From assembly GCF_963676685.1 (NCBI RefSeq), contig NC_092346.1:25123133-25187132 (forward strand): 64,000 nt of DNA. Direction: 5' to 3'. The translations under genes were made by a program, and so were the position numbers. The DNA is from Mytilus edulis. Lineage: Eukaryota; Mollusca; Bivalvia; Mytilida; Mytilidae. Shown one piece after another: positions 13,533-26,400 of this stretch (within the stretch, counting starts at the first letter, position 1; each line of letters starts with the position of its first letter). The notes under the pieces were generated by a model, which saw only the letters and a list, made by a program, of their open reading frames with translations, was not told where the DNA came from and did not search any database.

Positions 13533-13746
13533 GCACATTTTACAGTGTACGGTTCATCAGTTTGGAATGAGATGTACCAATCGGCATTAGAATTATCAGA
13601 ACCCTTCAATATCGTTGAAAATATGCCGAGGCGATGTGGTCGACAGACTACCAGAGCCAATCACCCTGCAAACACGCCAAAACAGTATTGGAAAGTCTCA
13701 TTATTTTTTGCGTATGTTGAAAACAAAAGTACGATCAACAGTTACT
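13533..13746 (+). pseudogene. hAT-type transposase C-terminal remnant (copy 2)
   Basis: Identical reading frame to the remnant at 10560, carried along by the 2.97-kb tandem duplication. Confidence 0.55.
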
Positions 13747-13789
13747 AGCATTACTGCATATTCATTGGCATTTCAGTGTGAATATTGAC

Positions 13790-14400
13790 AATTAAAGTAA
13801 TAGAGAAGTTTGTTTCTGCCTAGACCGGAAGAGCAGATTTTGGACAATTTTGAGTAAATTCTGTATCACAAATATGTGTTGTTTATGTATTACTCTATTC
13901 AGAAGATTTATTAATTTACATTCATAAATTTTTTATATGATAAGTCCTATCTACATATAGCTCCTCTTTTAACCGTCCTATGACCGAAAACCGGAAAAGA
14001 AAACATTTTTCTGCATAAAGGGTTCCCAAAAATTTTTAGTTGCTTGCACATTGTTTCTTTCTAGCTACGCCCCTGGTTGAAGTCTGCAAAATACCTGTAA
14101 CATACATCCAGGTCATTGTGACTCTAGTAGATAGTTGTCTCATTTGCAATCATATAAAATTTGCATATTTTCATAAAGACAAATTAAAACCAATTAAGAT
14201 TTTCAGCATTTATGTATTATAAATCACTCTTTCTCAGTCTCACTCAGAACTTCTGTCATAATCTTTCATCATTTAAAACTTTTATATACAATGGATATTA
14301 AGAAAATTAGAGCTGGTTAGTACGATCAGCAACCAGTTCAGTTCTGTCACATTATGTTTATCACATCAATTATATTGCACAAGTTGTGTTACAGGTTTCA
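13790..14400. other. TRAPPC6B 3' flank, nothing recognised
   Basis: AT-rich. On the minus strand it should hold the TRAPPC6B 3' UTR. A minus-strand AATAAA at 13907-13912 is a possible but distant poly(A) signal. Confidence 0.4.
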
Positions 14401-14432
14401 TCAAGTCCTTTGTATCTGTATCTGAAATTTAC
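14401..14432 (-). CDS. TRAPPC6B: TRAPPC6B coding exon 6 (terminal)
   Basis: A 32-nt terminal coding exon: GT completes the split cysteine codon, then KFQIQIQRT and TGA. The acceptor is ACTTCAATTTCAG. The KFQ sequence after the split cysteine matches the usual family C-terminus, which identifies this tiny exon. Confidence 0.88.
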
Positions 14433-17400
14433 CTGAAATTGAAGTAAAATTTATAATATAAAGATTATATAGGTGATTTTTTCAAAGTATGCCCTAATCT
14501 AATAGTCAAAATTATTGATGTATGCCCTAATCTAATAGTCAAAATTATTGATGTATGCCCTAATCTAATAGTCAAAATTATTCATGTATGCCCTAATCTA
14601 ATAGTCAAAATTATTGATGTATGCCCTTATCTAATAGTCAAAATTATTCATGTATGCCCTAATCTAATAGTCAAAATTATTCACGTATGCCCTAATCTAA
14701 TAGTCAAAATTATTCATAACTTTGCAATTCTACTGAAATTACTAATATTTTATTGGTGTATTATCAATCTAAAGAATATATTTTAACTAAAACTGTAAAC
14801 ATTTATTAAAGTTCATATATTTTACATCTGAATCTAATTAAAGTCTGACATTAATATGAAATAGGTGCCAAGTTCCCCCTAAATCATATATTTTTTTTTA
14901 AACAGAAACTACCCAAAGAGTGATAAATACTGGTACATCTGTTTACATTCAATATGTACATGTACAGTAATGTCTTAAGTTTTCTAGATATTCATATAAA
15001 CCTTAAATACCTTTTCCCTGTACCTATCATTTTTATAGTTTAGTTTTCTTTACACTTAAAGTCTATGACAAAAGGTATTTGCAGTACATAGTCAATAATA
15101 ATTTTCATGTGATAAGTTTATATTCACATTCAATGTTCTATACATACATGCAGGCATAGCTGTGACCTCTGCTGTCACAATACTGTTGATACCAAGGTTA
15201 GCTAAAGCTCCTCTCATTAATCCACATGGCAATGCAAGAAGCTGAAATATAAAATAAGAAGAATGTGTCCAATGTACACAAATTTCAGAGGAGGTAGAAA
15301 AAGCATCAAAGCTAAATAATCTCCACTGTGCAACAAGCTATGCTGATTCCTGCATCTAATAATTTTCAACAATGCATTTTGAATTAGTTGAAATTTCACT
15401 GATATAGCAAAGAATTTAAATGAAATACATTGATTTTCTATTTAGAAAATCTCCCAATATACAAATATATGCAGGGGCGGATCCAGAACCTTGATGTCTG
15501 GGGGGCACCATGAAACCAAAATTTTAGATTTTTTAGAGATGTATATACGGTATATGCGAGTGTGAGTTTTTTGGTTTTTTTTTTGTTGTTGTTTTTTTTA
15601 AAAGGGGGGGGGGGGGGGGGGGGGGGAGGTAAGATCATCAATTCTATATCTCTATATTTCTATATTTTTTTTTATTGTTTTTACTATTTCACTTTATACT
15701 TTCTTTTCCTGCCAATTGATCTGTTATTATATTTGTCCTCATATGCATCAAATATTTGCCAATGGACGTTATTAACAACATACAATCAATCAATATTTTC
15801 TTCATCACCTCTATATTTTTTTGGCCTTGCTTCCAGACTTACTTTTTTGTACATTATTCTAATATCTGTAAAACACCTTCATATCCTTACAAATGGTGAC
15901 CTTTTTTAGCCTCATTAATTAACAGCCAGTATAAGAAGTCAAATCAAGCTGTGATTCATTTCCGCTCTAGATATTAAGAAGATTGAGTAGCAATAAAATT
16001 ATGTTAAACATTTTTTTTTTGGTGACCTGAACTGGGGGGGCACATGCAATACTGTGCAATTGAAGATTTCTTGCTATTGCGCAATACTGTGCAATTGAAA
16101 GTTTCTTGCTATTGCACAATACTGTGCAATTGAAGATTTCTTGCTATTGCTGAATACTGTGCAATTGAAAATTTCTTCCTATTGCACAATACTTAATATA
16201 ATAATTTTGGATCCTGATTTGAACCAACTTGAAAACTGGGCCCATAATCAAAAATCTAAGTACATGTTTAGATTCAGCATATCAAAAAAGCTCAAGAATT
16301 CAATTTTTGTTAAAATCAAACTTAGTTTAATTTTGGACCCTTTGGACTTTAATGTAGACCAATTTGAAAACGTGACTAAAAATTAAGAATCTACATACAC
16401 AGTAAGATTTGGCATATCAAAGAACCCCAATTATTCAATTTTTGATGAAATCGAACAAAGTTTAATTTGGACCCGATTTGGACCAACTTGAAAACTGAGC
16501 CAATAATCAAAAATCTAAGTACATTTTTAGATTCAGCATATCAAAGAACCCCAAGGATTCAATTTTTGTCAAAATCAAACTAAGTTTAATTTTGGACCCT
16601 TTGGACCTTAATGTAGACCAATTTGAAAACGGGACCAAAACTTAAGAATCTACATACACAGTTAGATTCGGCATATCAAAGAACCCCAATTATTCAATTT
16701 TTGATGAAATCAAACTAAGTTCAATTTTGGACCCTTTGGGCCCCTTATTCCTAAACTGTTGGGACCAGAACTCTCAAAATCAAACCCAACCTTCCTTTAG
16801 TGGTCATAAACCTTGTGTTTAAATTTCATAGATTTCTATTTATAACTTATGTCCAAGATTCCATCTTTAATACTTAAAGGGCTTTGATAAGGGTTGGATA
16901 TATAACTGATTGATTACAAATTATGAACAAGAATTAGGACTCGTATAAAAGAGGGATGAAAGATACCAGAGGGACAGTCAAACTTATAGATCGAAAATAA
17001 AAAAAAACGGTCTGGCTAAAAATTAAAAGACAAACAGACAAACAATAGTACACACAGAAAACTAAAGATTAAGCAACACAAACCTCACCAACGAACCCAC
17101 CAAAAACTTGGGGTGATCTCAGTATAAAGTATTTTTTATACGACCGCAAAAATTGAAAATTTTTTGGTCGTATATTGGTATCACGTTGGTGTCGTCGTCG
17201 TCATCCGAATACTTTTAGTTTTCGCACTCTAACTTTAGTAAAAGTGAATAGAAATTAATGAAATTTTAACACAAGGTTTATGACCACAAAAGGAAGGTTG
17301 GGATTGATTTTGGTAGTTTTGGTTCCAACATTTTAGGAATTAGGGGCCAAAAAGGGCCCAAATAAGCATTTTCTTGGTTTTCGCACTATAATTTTAGTTT

Positions 17401-20400
17401 AAGTATATAGAAATCAATAAAATTTAAACACAAGGTTTTTTATGACAACAAAAGGAAGGTTGGGATTGATTTTGTGAGTTGAGGTCCCAACAGTTTAGGA
17501 ATTAGGGGCCAAAAAGGGCCCAAATAAGCATTATTCTTGGTTTTCGCACCACAACTTTAGTATAAGCAAATAGAAATCTATGAAATTTAAACACAAGGTT
17601 TATGACCATAAAAGGAAGGTTGGGTTTGATTTTGGGAGTTTTGGTCTCAACAGTTTAGGAATAAGGGGCCCAAAGGGTCCAAAATTGAACTTTGTTTGAT
17701 TTCATCAAAAATTGAATAATTGGGGCATTGATATGCTGAATCTAACTGTGTATGTAGATTCTTAATTTTTGGTCCCTTTTTATACGACCCCAAAAATTTT
17801 ATTGCTATCACGTTGGCGTCGTTGTCCGAATACTTTTAGTTTTCGCACTCTAACTTTAGTAAAAGTGAATAGAAATCTATGAAATTTTAACACAAGGTTT
17901 ATGACCACAAAAGGAAGGTTGGAATTGATTTTGGGAGTTTTGATCCCACCATTTTAGGAATTAGGGGCCAAAAAGGGCCAAAATAAGCATTTTCTTGGTT
18001 TTCGCACAATAACTTAAGTTTAAGTAAATAGAAATCTATGAAATTTTGACACAAGGTTTATGACCACAAAAGGAAGGTTGGGATTGATTTTGGGAGTTTT
18101 GGTTCTAACAGTTTAGAAATTAAGGGCCAAAAAAGGGCCCAAATAAGCATTATTCTTGGTTTTCGCACAATAACTTTAGTTTAAGTAAATAGAAATCAAT
18201 GAAAGGAGTAGGTCCGGTAAGGGCCGATTTTGGCCTCAATTTTCAAGTTCATCTGACGAAATATTTTAAACACTTTTTAAACACTTAAGTGTCTATTTCA
18301 ATTGATTTAATTAGTTTTTGTGAAAAATTTTAACTGATTAAGTCATTAAAAACGCTCCGATTCAAGCTAAAATATGAAAAATCTATCAAATTTGCCAAAA
18401 ATCGTCACTTTTCAGATGGTTTTTGTCAAAAATGAAAGTGGCCGCATCCGTGTTCATCCTCAACCTTTATATATATTATGTATTATCGTCAAATACAACT
18501 TGCATTTCAATATTATGAATGAACATGAATGCGGCCACTTTCATTTTAGACAGAAACCGTCTAAAAATTAACTAAAATGCTAATTTTGAGAAGATTTCAG
18601 TAATTTAGCATGACTTTATGATGCTAGTACCCGATATATGTGCATTGTATTGTCAAAAACAGCCCATATTTATGTAGCAGAATCATTTTACTTTCCAATA
18701 AATAGCTTCATGATTACATTATCACAATTTTGTAAAACTGCTATATTTTGAGGCCAAAAAGGGGTCTTACTGAACCTACTCCTTTAAACACAAGGTTTAT
18801 GACCACAAAAGGAAGGTTGGTATTGATTTTGGGAGTTGAGGTCTGAACAGTTTAGGAATTAGGGGCCAAAAAGGGGCCCAAGTAAGCATTATTCTTGGTT
18901 TTCGCACATAACTTTAGTTTAAGTAAATAGAACATATTTCAAAGATGACAGTAATGTGCACAAATGGAAACAATTTTAAATGAAGTGTTCCTGTAAAAGT
19001 GACAAGTTGTTTTGACATTCTGCTGAGGCAATTTTTTTTCATTTACAATGCATCATTATAGATACATATATATATATATGCATTTGTACAAGGAAACAAT
19101 TAACTATATTAGTTTTTAATTAATGGCTTCAAGGTTATGATAGATAGATTGTTTATTCTCATAAAAACACATGCTGGTACAAAGGTAACATGCATTAGGA
19201 TGATACACTTGTCAAAAATGGAATGAAATTATAAACAAATCTTTATTCATATACCTTAATTACAAGATGTGATTTAAAAGTAAGTGTATACCAGAATTTA
19301 AAAAAAATCTAATAATACGTTTGCATTGTAAAGCAGCTGTATGTCATAAACATGGAAAAGTTTAACTGTGAGTGAACTCGCCCAAGGATATCCCTGTCCA
19401 TTAATTGTATTAGATCTTGACATTCACATCGCCTTCTGAGATTATTTTGCTTTATGTACATCCTCAATTTATATTTCTATAGTTATCAAAGGAACCAGGA
19501 TTATAATTTAGTATGCCAGACGAGCGTTTCGTCTACATAAGCCTCATCAGTGACACTCATCAAAATATTTATTAAGCCAAACAAGAAAAAAGTTGAAGAG
19601 CATTGAGGATCCAATAACTGTCTTTATTCTATCAATAAATATCCAGCCATTTAAATGGAGTTATGCTTACAAGGAATATGGACAGACTGAGAGACAGATT
19701 GAAAAGGTGATTGCTATATATTTCCTCCTCCTCAAATAATAAAAAAACCACATTGGTAGGGAGTTAAAGATATTGATGGATTCTGAAATCTAAATGTCCA
19801 TGTCAAATACCTCAAAATGAAAAAGAAGCAAATATACAACACAAAAATCTACAGTTGGTCAATGAATACTCTGAAACACATCAAACGAATGAATAACAAC
19901 TGTCATATTCCTGACTAGGTAAAAGTACAGTTCAAGGGTTAAAAACTAAAACCTATTAATTTTCAAATATATGGAGCAATACAGTACAGATTAAAGGGAA
20001 ATATCTAAAACCTATAAAATTTTAACTGTATTAAGCAATAAAGCACAGTCCAAGGGGAATATCTAAAACCTATAGAATTTTAAATATATAAAGCAATAAA
20101 GCACAGTCCAAGGGAAATATCTAAAACCTATAAAATGTTAAGTATATTAAGCAATAAAGCACAGTCCAAGGGAAATATCTAAAACCTATAAAATTTTAAC
20201 TGTATTAAGCAATAAAGCACAGTCCAAGGGAAATATCTAAAACCTATAAAATTTTAACTGTATTAAGCAATAAAGCACAGTCCAAGGGGAATATCTAAAA
20301 CCTATAAAATGTTAAGTATATTAAGCAATAAAGCACAGTCCAAGGGAAATAACTAAAAGCTATAAAATTTTAACTGTATTAAGCAATAAAGCACAGTCCA

Positions 20401-23400
20401 AGGGAAATATCTAAAACCTATAGAATTTTAAATATATTAAGCAATAAAGCACAGTCCAAGGGAAATATCTAAAACCTATAAAATTTTAACTGTATTAAGC
20501 AATAAAGCACAGTCCAAGGGAAATAACTAAAAGCTATAAAATTTTAACTGTATTAAGCAATAAAGCACAGTCCAAGGGGAATATCTAAAACCTATAAAAT
20601 TTTAACTGTATTAAGCAATAAAGCACAGTCCAAGGGAAATATCTAAAACCTATAGAATTTTAAATATATTAAGCAATAAAGCACAGTCCAAGGGAAATAT
20701 CTAAAACCTATAAAATTTTAAATATATTAAGCAATAAAGCACAGTCCAAGGGAAATAACTAAAATCAATAATTTTTTAAATATATGAAAATGTATAATTA
20801 TGTTCATGAGCAATCATAGCAATACTACATCTTTTGCTTAAATTCATTCAATATCTTTTTAAATTTTACTTAAAGGAAGATATATATCTTTTTTAATTTT
20901 ACTTAAAAGGAAGATATCTTTTTTAATTTTACTTAAAAGGAAGATATCTTTTTTAATTTTACTTTAAAGGAAGATATCTTTTTTAATTTTACTTAGAGGA
21001 AGATATTTTTTTTTAAATTCTACTTAAAGAAAGATATCACAATATCATAATAGTATTCTTCATTAGCCGTTCCTTAATCATTTAACGACAGTTTGAAATC
21101 AGAATCAACATTGCCTGTTACAGTTACACATTCAAGCTACAAAAAAACTGAGAATTTCAAACAAATGATCTTCAAGGAATGAACTTCTGTTCAATTTGAC
21201 ACAACACTTAAGAAGACACTAAGTTTTATTCAAATGCAAAGAGTTTCTGGTAATTTATATAATATTAAGGAGTTTATTGAACCATGGTATGCATACATGT
21301 ATGTACGAAATAAATTCTTTGTGCAGATTTTTTACATTAATTACAAATTCATAACAGTTAATGGACAAAAACATCTTATTCAGTGATTTTGAATTGAAAG
21401 AGAAAAGATTCTATTTTAAGGTTTTGGTATCGAAGCTTACAGATCCTGACCTTGAAAAACAATCAACACAGAATTATGAGTAAGATGAAAGAGTGATGAT
21501 AATTTGTTGTATTTTGATATTTCCCAACTTCCTAGAGATCCCTGTGTTTATCAACTTTGTCATAACAGTTGTTAAATAATTTGCACTGTGTGTTTTTTTA
21601 ATTTCTAACAAGAAGGGTCGCTGTAAGGTCATTGCATTCTAAAAAGTCTTAAGATGAAGAGCAAAGAAAGACAATTATTCAATAGCAATACATTTCTGAA
21701 GATTTTGATAAATAACCAATTTCCCTTTAAAAAAACACTCAATGTTTATATGTTTTTATAATAAAACTTAACCAATTGTGAAAATAAATCATATTCATCT
21801 TTGGTGTCAAATCTAGGTACATAATTATGACTTTAACCAGCACAGTCACTGGGCTTTCAGTGAGGATAATAGCTTGTCCTTGGGCCCAGATAAGCTATAG
21901 AGACAGTTTGATAACTGAGAATTGAACCTTGATGTTGTATTGGTCCTAGATCATAACTGATATGTATTTTTAGCTGCCTGGCAAGGAAAAAATTACAACA
22001 TCTTTAAAAATTATGATGAAGACTAAAGCATTATCTCCCCTTATCAAATGGCTTATTTTGCATTGTATAAAGACATATTATTCAAATCATGAAAATAAGC
22101 AAGACTGAACATAAATTTTGTGCAGAAAGGAAAAGAAAAAATATTGAGTAAAAAAATCATGGCACAAAATCATTATTTGCTCTTGACAAAACACAAAGCA
22201 AAGGAAGTGACCTTGTTGCTGCTCAAAAAATCATGAAGAGAACTTATCTACTGTTTCTGAACCTTCAGGGAAAATTTTCAATTTTACAAAAATATTGTGA
22301 ATTCCTGCATATCCTGAGTTTGACATGATTGAAGAAAAAAGGTCTTAAATGGTATTTTCAATATCAATCAAGGGCGGTAAACAGGTATGTTGTCTTTGTA
22401 CTTACTTTGGGTGCATAATCCATATATTGTTTACCATTGGATAGTTGTGTTAAAAATCGAAATTTATTATCTTGTAAAACATAAACACCCTGCAAAGAAA
22501 AAAAGTTACATTATTGATCTTTATTATATTATTAAACTGGGTGTGATACATGTTACAGTTTAATTAATAAATCTTTAAAAAGCATGAGACCTGGTAATCT
22601 TCTATCAAATTAATGAAATAGACTGTTTATTAAAATTCAATTATCAAAAGTGAGGATCTGTCATATCTTACAAGGTACATCATGGGAAATCTGCTACTCT
22701 ATATACTCTAAAATATAGAGCAAACTTTAGAATTCTCTTCAACAATCTACAAAAACATTGTGTTCCATTTTTGAGACATCATGTGGTTACTTTACTTGGT
22801 GATAAGAATATAGCAAACTCAAATACATAGATGATTTTATTGACATCATCCTCGTATTGTGACAAATGAAGAACTGAGATCCATTGAACCAAATTTTTCT
22901 TATCCAATAGTAAGAAAGTGTAAACCAGAATAAGAAAAAAACATTTTTTATAACGATGAATTTTGTTACAAGCAAAACATAACAATGCAAAAAGTTTGAA
23001 TTCAATAGAATAGAAATAAAATAGTTTTTACAACATATGAGTTATTGGTGAGTTGCTATCATAAAAAGTCCTTTCCAACAAAGAACTTACACTGAAAAGT
23101 GGCTTGAAAGTACAATTAGTCTTGACTAGAACTTTCTTAAACAAAGTTTACATGGTTTAGTTCCTTCTTACCTGATGATTTGTTCTAAGGTTATCGATTT
23201 GTTTTTTATACACAAAGTTCCATAGATCTTTACATATAAACTTCATTGTATCTAATTCATCTTTAAATCTGGTACCATCTTTTGTAAATCTAAAAAAGAG
23301 ATTCAAAAATTAAAGTTATTGGCACTTTTTCATATGTTTTTAGTTACCCTGTATATATGTATACATCAACAAATTAATACATTGTACTGACTTTTCCAAA

Positions 23401-26400
23401 AGGACCAAAACACATATGAATATAGCCAATATAAAACATATATTTTGAAAAAAAAATTAAATCAAGTAACTTTCCACTTTAGAGAAACATATCAATTTGG
23501 AACAATAAACCAAGAAGTGCAACATATGCTATAAAATTAAGGAGATGTATGCTGAAATATTCTTTTCATTAATTGTTTCAGGTGATTGTAATATCTCATG
23601 TACTTACACATTTAGCAGTATTCCACTAGATCCACAACCTTACACTTGCAGAGTGTGTGAAATCATGGCAATGTATGTAATTTTTAAAAAACATGTTTAA
23701 CCCCGCCACATTTTTGTGTCTGTCCCAAGTCAGAAGCGCTGGCTTTTGTTATTTTATATGTTTTTGAATGAAGTTCATCTATATGTTTTGGAGTTTAGTG
23801 TGACGTTAATTTCATTGAACTACATGAACTAGTAGGACCAGCAGAGCTGAAACCCACCTCTAGGTGCTGGATTTTCTTGCTGTGTTGACGTCCCATTGGT
23901 GGACTTCTGCTGTTTTCTACTCTTTGGTCAAGTTGTTGTGGCGTTGTCTCTTTGACACATGATGGGGAGTTTGATTATCTACATTTGTATTTTACAAGTC
24001 AATCAAGTAATAATTTCACATCAAAGATGAAATAAGACAGGTTTAATAAACAAACAGTAAGAGGCAATAGGGTAAAGTTTGGAAATCTACATGTACATGT
24101 ATTAATAAAAAAAATTACAAACTAAAATTTCTGCATAAAGGGAACTAATTCTTCCTAAACTTAAATGGTCAAATATATTGTGGTACCATTAAATACCTTT
24201 CAACAAGGCTTTGTCCTATTCTGTATCCAATAGATTCCAACTTTGATAAACAGTTATCCTGAAAATAAAATATAAAACTACATGTATGTTATTAGACTTA
24301 AAGGTGTATAGTATACCAACATTAAAATAATCAAATGTTCACCTCTTTTTTTAACCTGTGTATAAACTCTAGTAACCATATAACCTCAAGTTTCCAAAAT
24401 ATTTCATAAAAACACCAAATAAAAAAAAGAATTGTGCTTTGAAACACCAAAGATATATGTCTATGACCTAGACATTATTTATTGTAATGAAATGTAGGAT
24501 TTCCTACATTTCCTACAACTGTCAAATTCAAAGATTTTTTTTTAACTTATCATATGCAACTGGATGTGACATCAGTGATATTGTTTGCCCTGGAGAAAAA
24601 TCCCAATTTGAAAAAAAATGGCTTAAAATTATTCCCAAAAAGACAACTTTTTTCGCAAACAGTGCAGTCACAGTAGTAAAAGTGCATGTATACAAACTGA
24701 AAAACACTAATTTAAACATTTTGCATGCCTAAAATGACTATATGACTATATGTGCAGATTTGAGGGTCTATTTATGTGTCATCACTGATAATAAGGGGTC
24801 TTATTTCAAATGACGGTTTACCTGTTTACCTCTTGAAAGGGGGTCTGCAAATTGAAGTTTAAGTCAAATTCCTGGTTTATTATAAATTTCCCAATTTGAT
24901 AAAAATAACACTTATTTTCCCAATAAAAAAGGGTAGAGGTAATTTTGAAAAAAGCCAACAATATCACTTGACATACTGTGATTATGATGATTTGGTGGTA
25001 TTACACTTAAATGTCATCCATTGATAATCTAATCATAACTTATGCAAGTTACTTTCAGACAAAATTTTCATTTGCTTATTGCAGATTCTGTAAATTTGTG
25101 CTTCTTGTACAAAATATAATATGCAAAAACACAGGTTTATTAGAAAAAGACCAAACAGAATATTTTATTAAATAATCTTACTGGCATTGGTGGAAGTTAA
25201 ACATGTACTAGTGTCCACATAAAAAATAGTCTTCGATTTTGGTTGAAAAATTAGAAACAGAAAATGATTTTATATTTGTCAGTCAGACATGTGACAGCTA
25301 GAGTCACTGTGCTTAAACGGCTGTGGGTAACTTAAGTTACCCACAGCCCAAGATGGCGGACTCTAAACTCGTTGATATTTAATTCATACAAAATGTACCT
25401 TTTGCGACGTTTTTCATGCAGAATGTAAATATTTATAGGATTATTGAATACAGAAATGACTAACAATTACCATAAATTTGTTAATATAGAGTTCATTAAA
25501 GCGCAAGGTCAACTTTAAAAAATGCATAAGATGTCCGTAACTTTTTGATCGAAACTAAGCAGACTGTCCGTAACTTTATTTTTAGATGTGGGTAACTTTT
25601 GATTTAAAATTGTAAGAATTATAATTTCAACAATTAGAAGACAATTAACATCATATTTGTAACCTTCGCGGCCGTTTATACTACTCATTCACCACCAAAT
25701 GTGATTTTATTAACGCATCATACTTACACCACAGATGTTTTATGTGGGGTTTGTGGTACTCCATCCTGGTTATGGTTTGAACTTTTATTTACTGATGTAC
25801 GTCTTATCGACGTTTTTCGCTTGTCAGACCAAGGCTTTTCCATACTCTTTAATGTTTTGAGTTTAATTATATGTGTGCGGTTTACCTTCACCTCTGTTTC
25901 TTTCTATGTGTATTTTGATGAATACTCTTTGACGCGGCTCGGTATTTATACATCCCACCAGTTAGTTATAGTGTTATGATTTTTATACGACCGCAAATTT
26001 TGAAAAAATTTTCGTCGTATATTGCTATCACGTTGGCGTCGGCGTCGTCGTCGTCGTCCGGCGTCCGAATACTTTTAGTTTTCGCACTCTAACTTTAGTA
26101 AAAGTGAATAGAAATCTATGAAATTTTAACACAAGGTTTATGACCATAAAAGGAAGGTTGGTATTGATTTTGGGAGTTTTGGTCCCAACATTTTAGGAAT
26201 AAGGGGCCAAAAAGGGCCCAAATAAGCATTTTCTTGGTTTTCGCACCATAACTTTAGTTTAAGTTAATAGAAATCTATGAAATTTTGACACAAGGTTTAT
26301 GACCACAAAAGAAAGATTGGGATTGATTTTGGGAGTTTTGGTTTCAATAGTTTAGGAATAAGGGGCCAATAAAGGGCCCAAATAAGCATTTTTCTTGGTT

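Larger units (their letters stand above)
10817..13789. repeat. Tandem duplication, copy 2 (2973 bp)
   Basis: Starts ACTCTTGGTTTAAAAG inside the reverse-transcriptase fragment, so that frame (10817-11132, minus) is cut short. It ends at AATATTGAC, after which the sequence diverges. One extra A in a run near 13329 accounts for the length difference. Confidence 0.93.

Noticed and set aside
19920-20796. Possible CRISPR-like array (regular 58-bp period)
   Set aside because: There are no unique spacers between repeats. It is an ordinary eukaryotic satellite in an intron.
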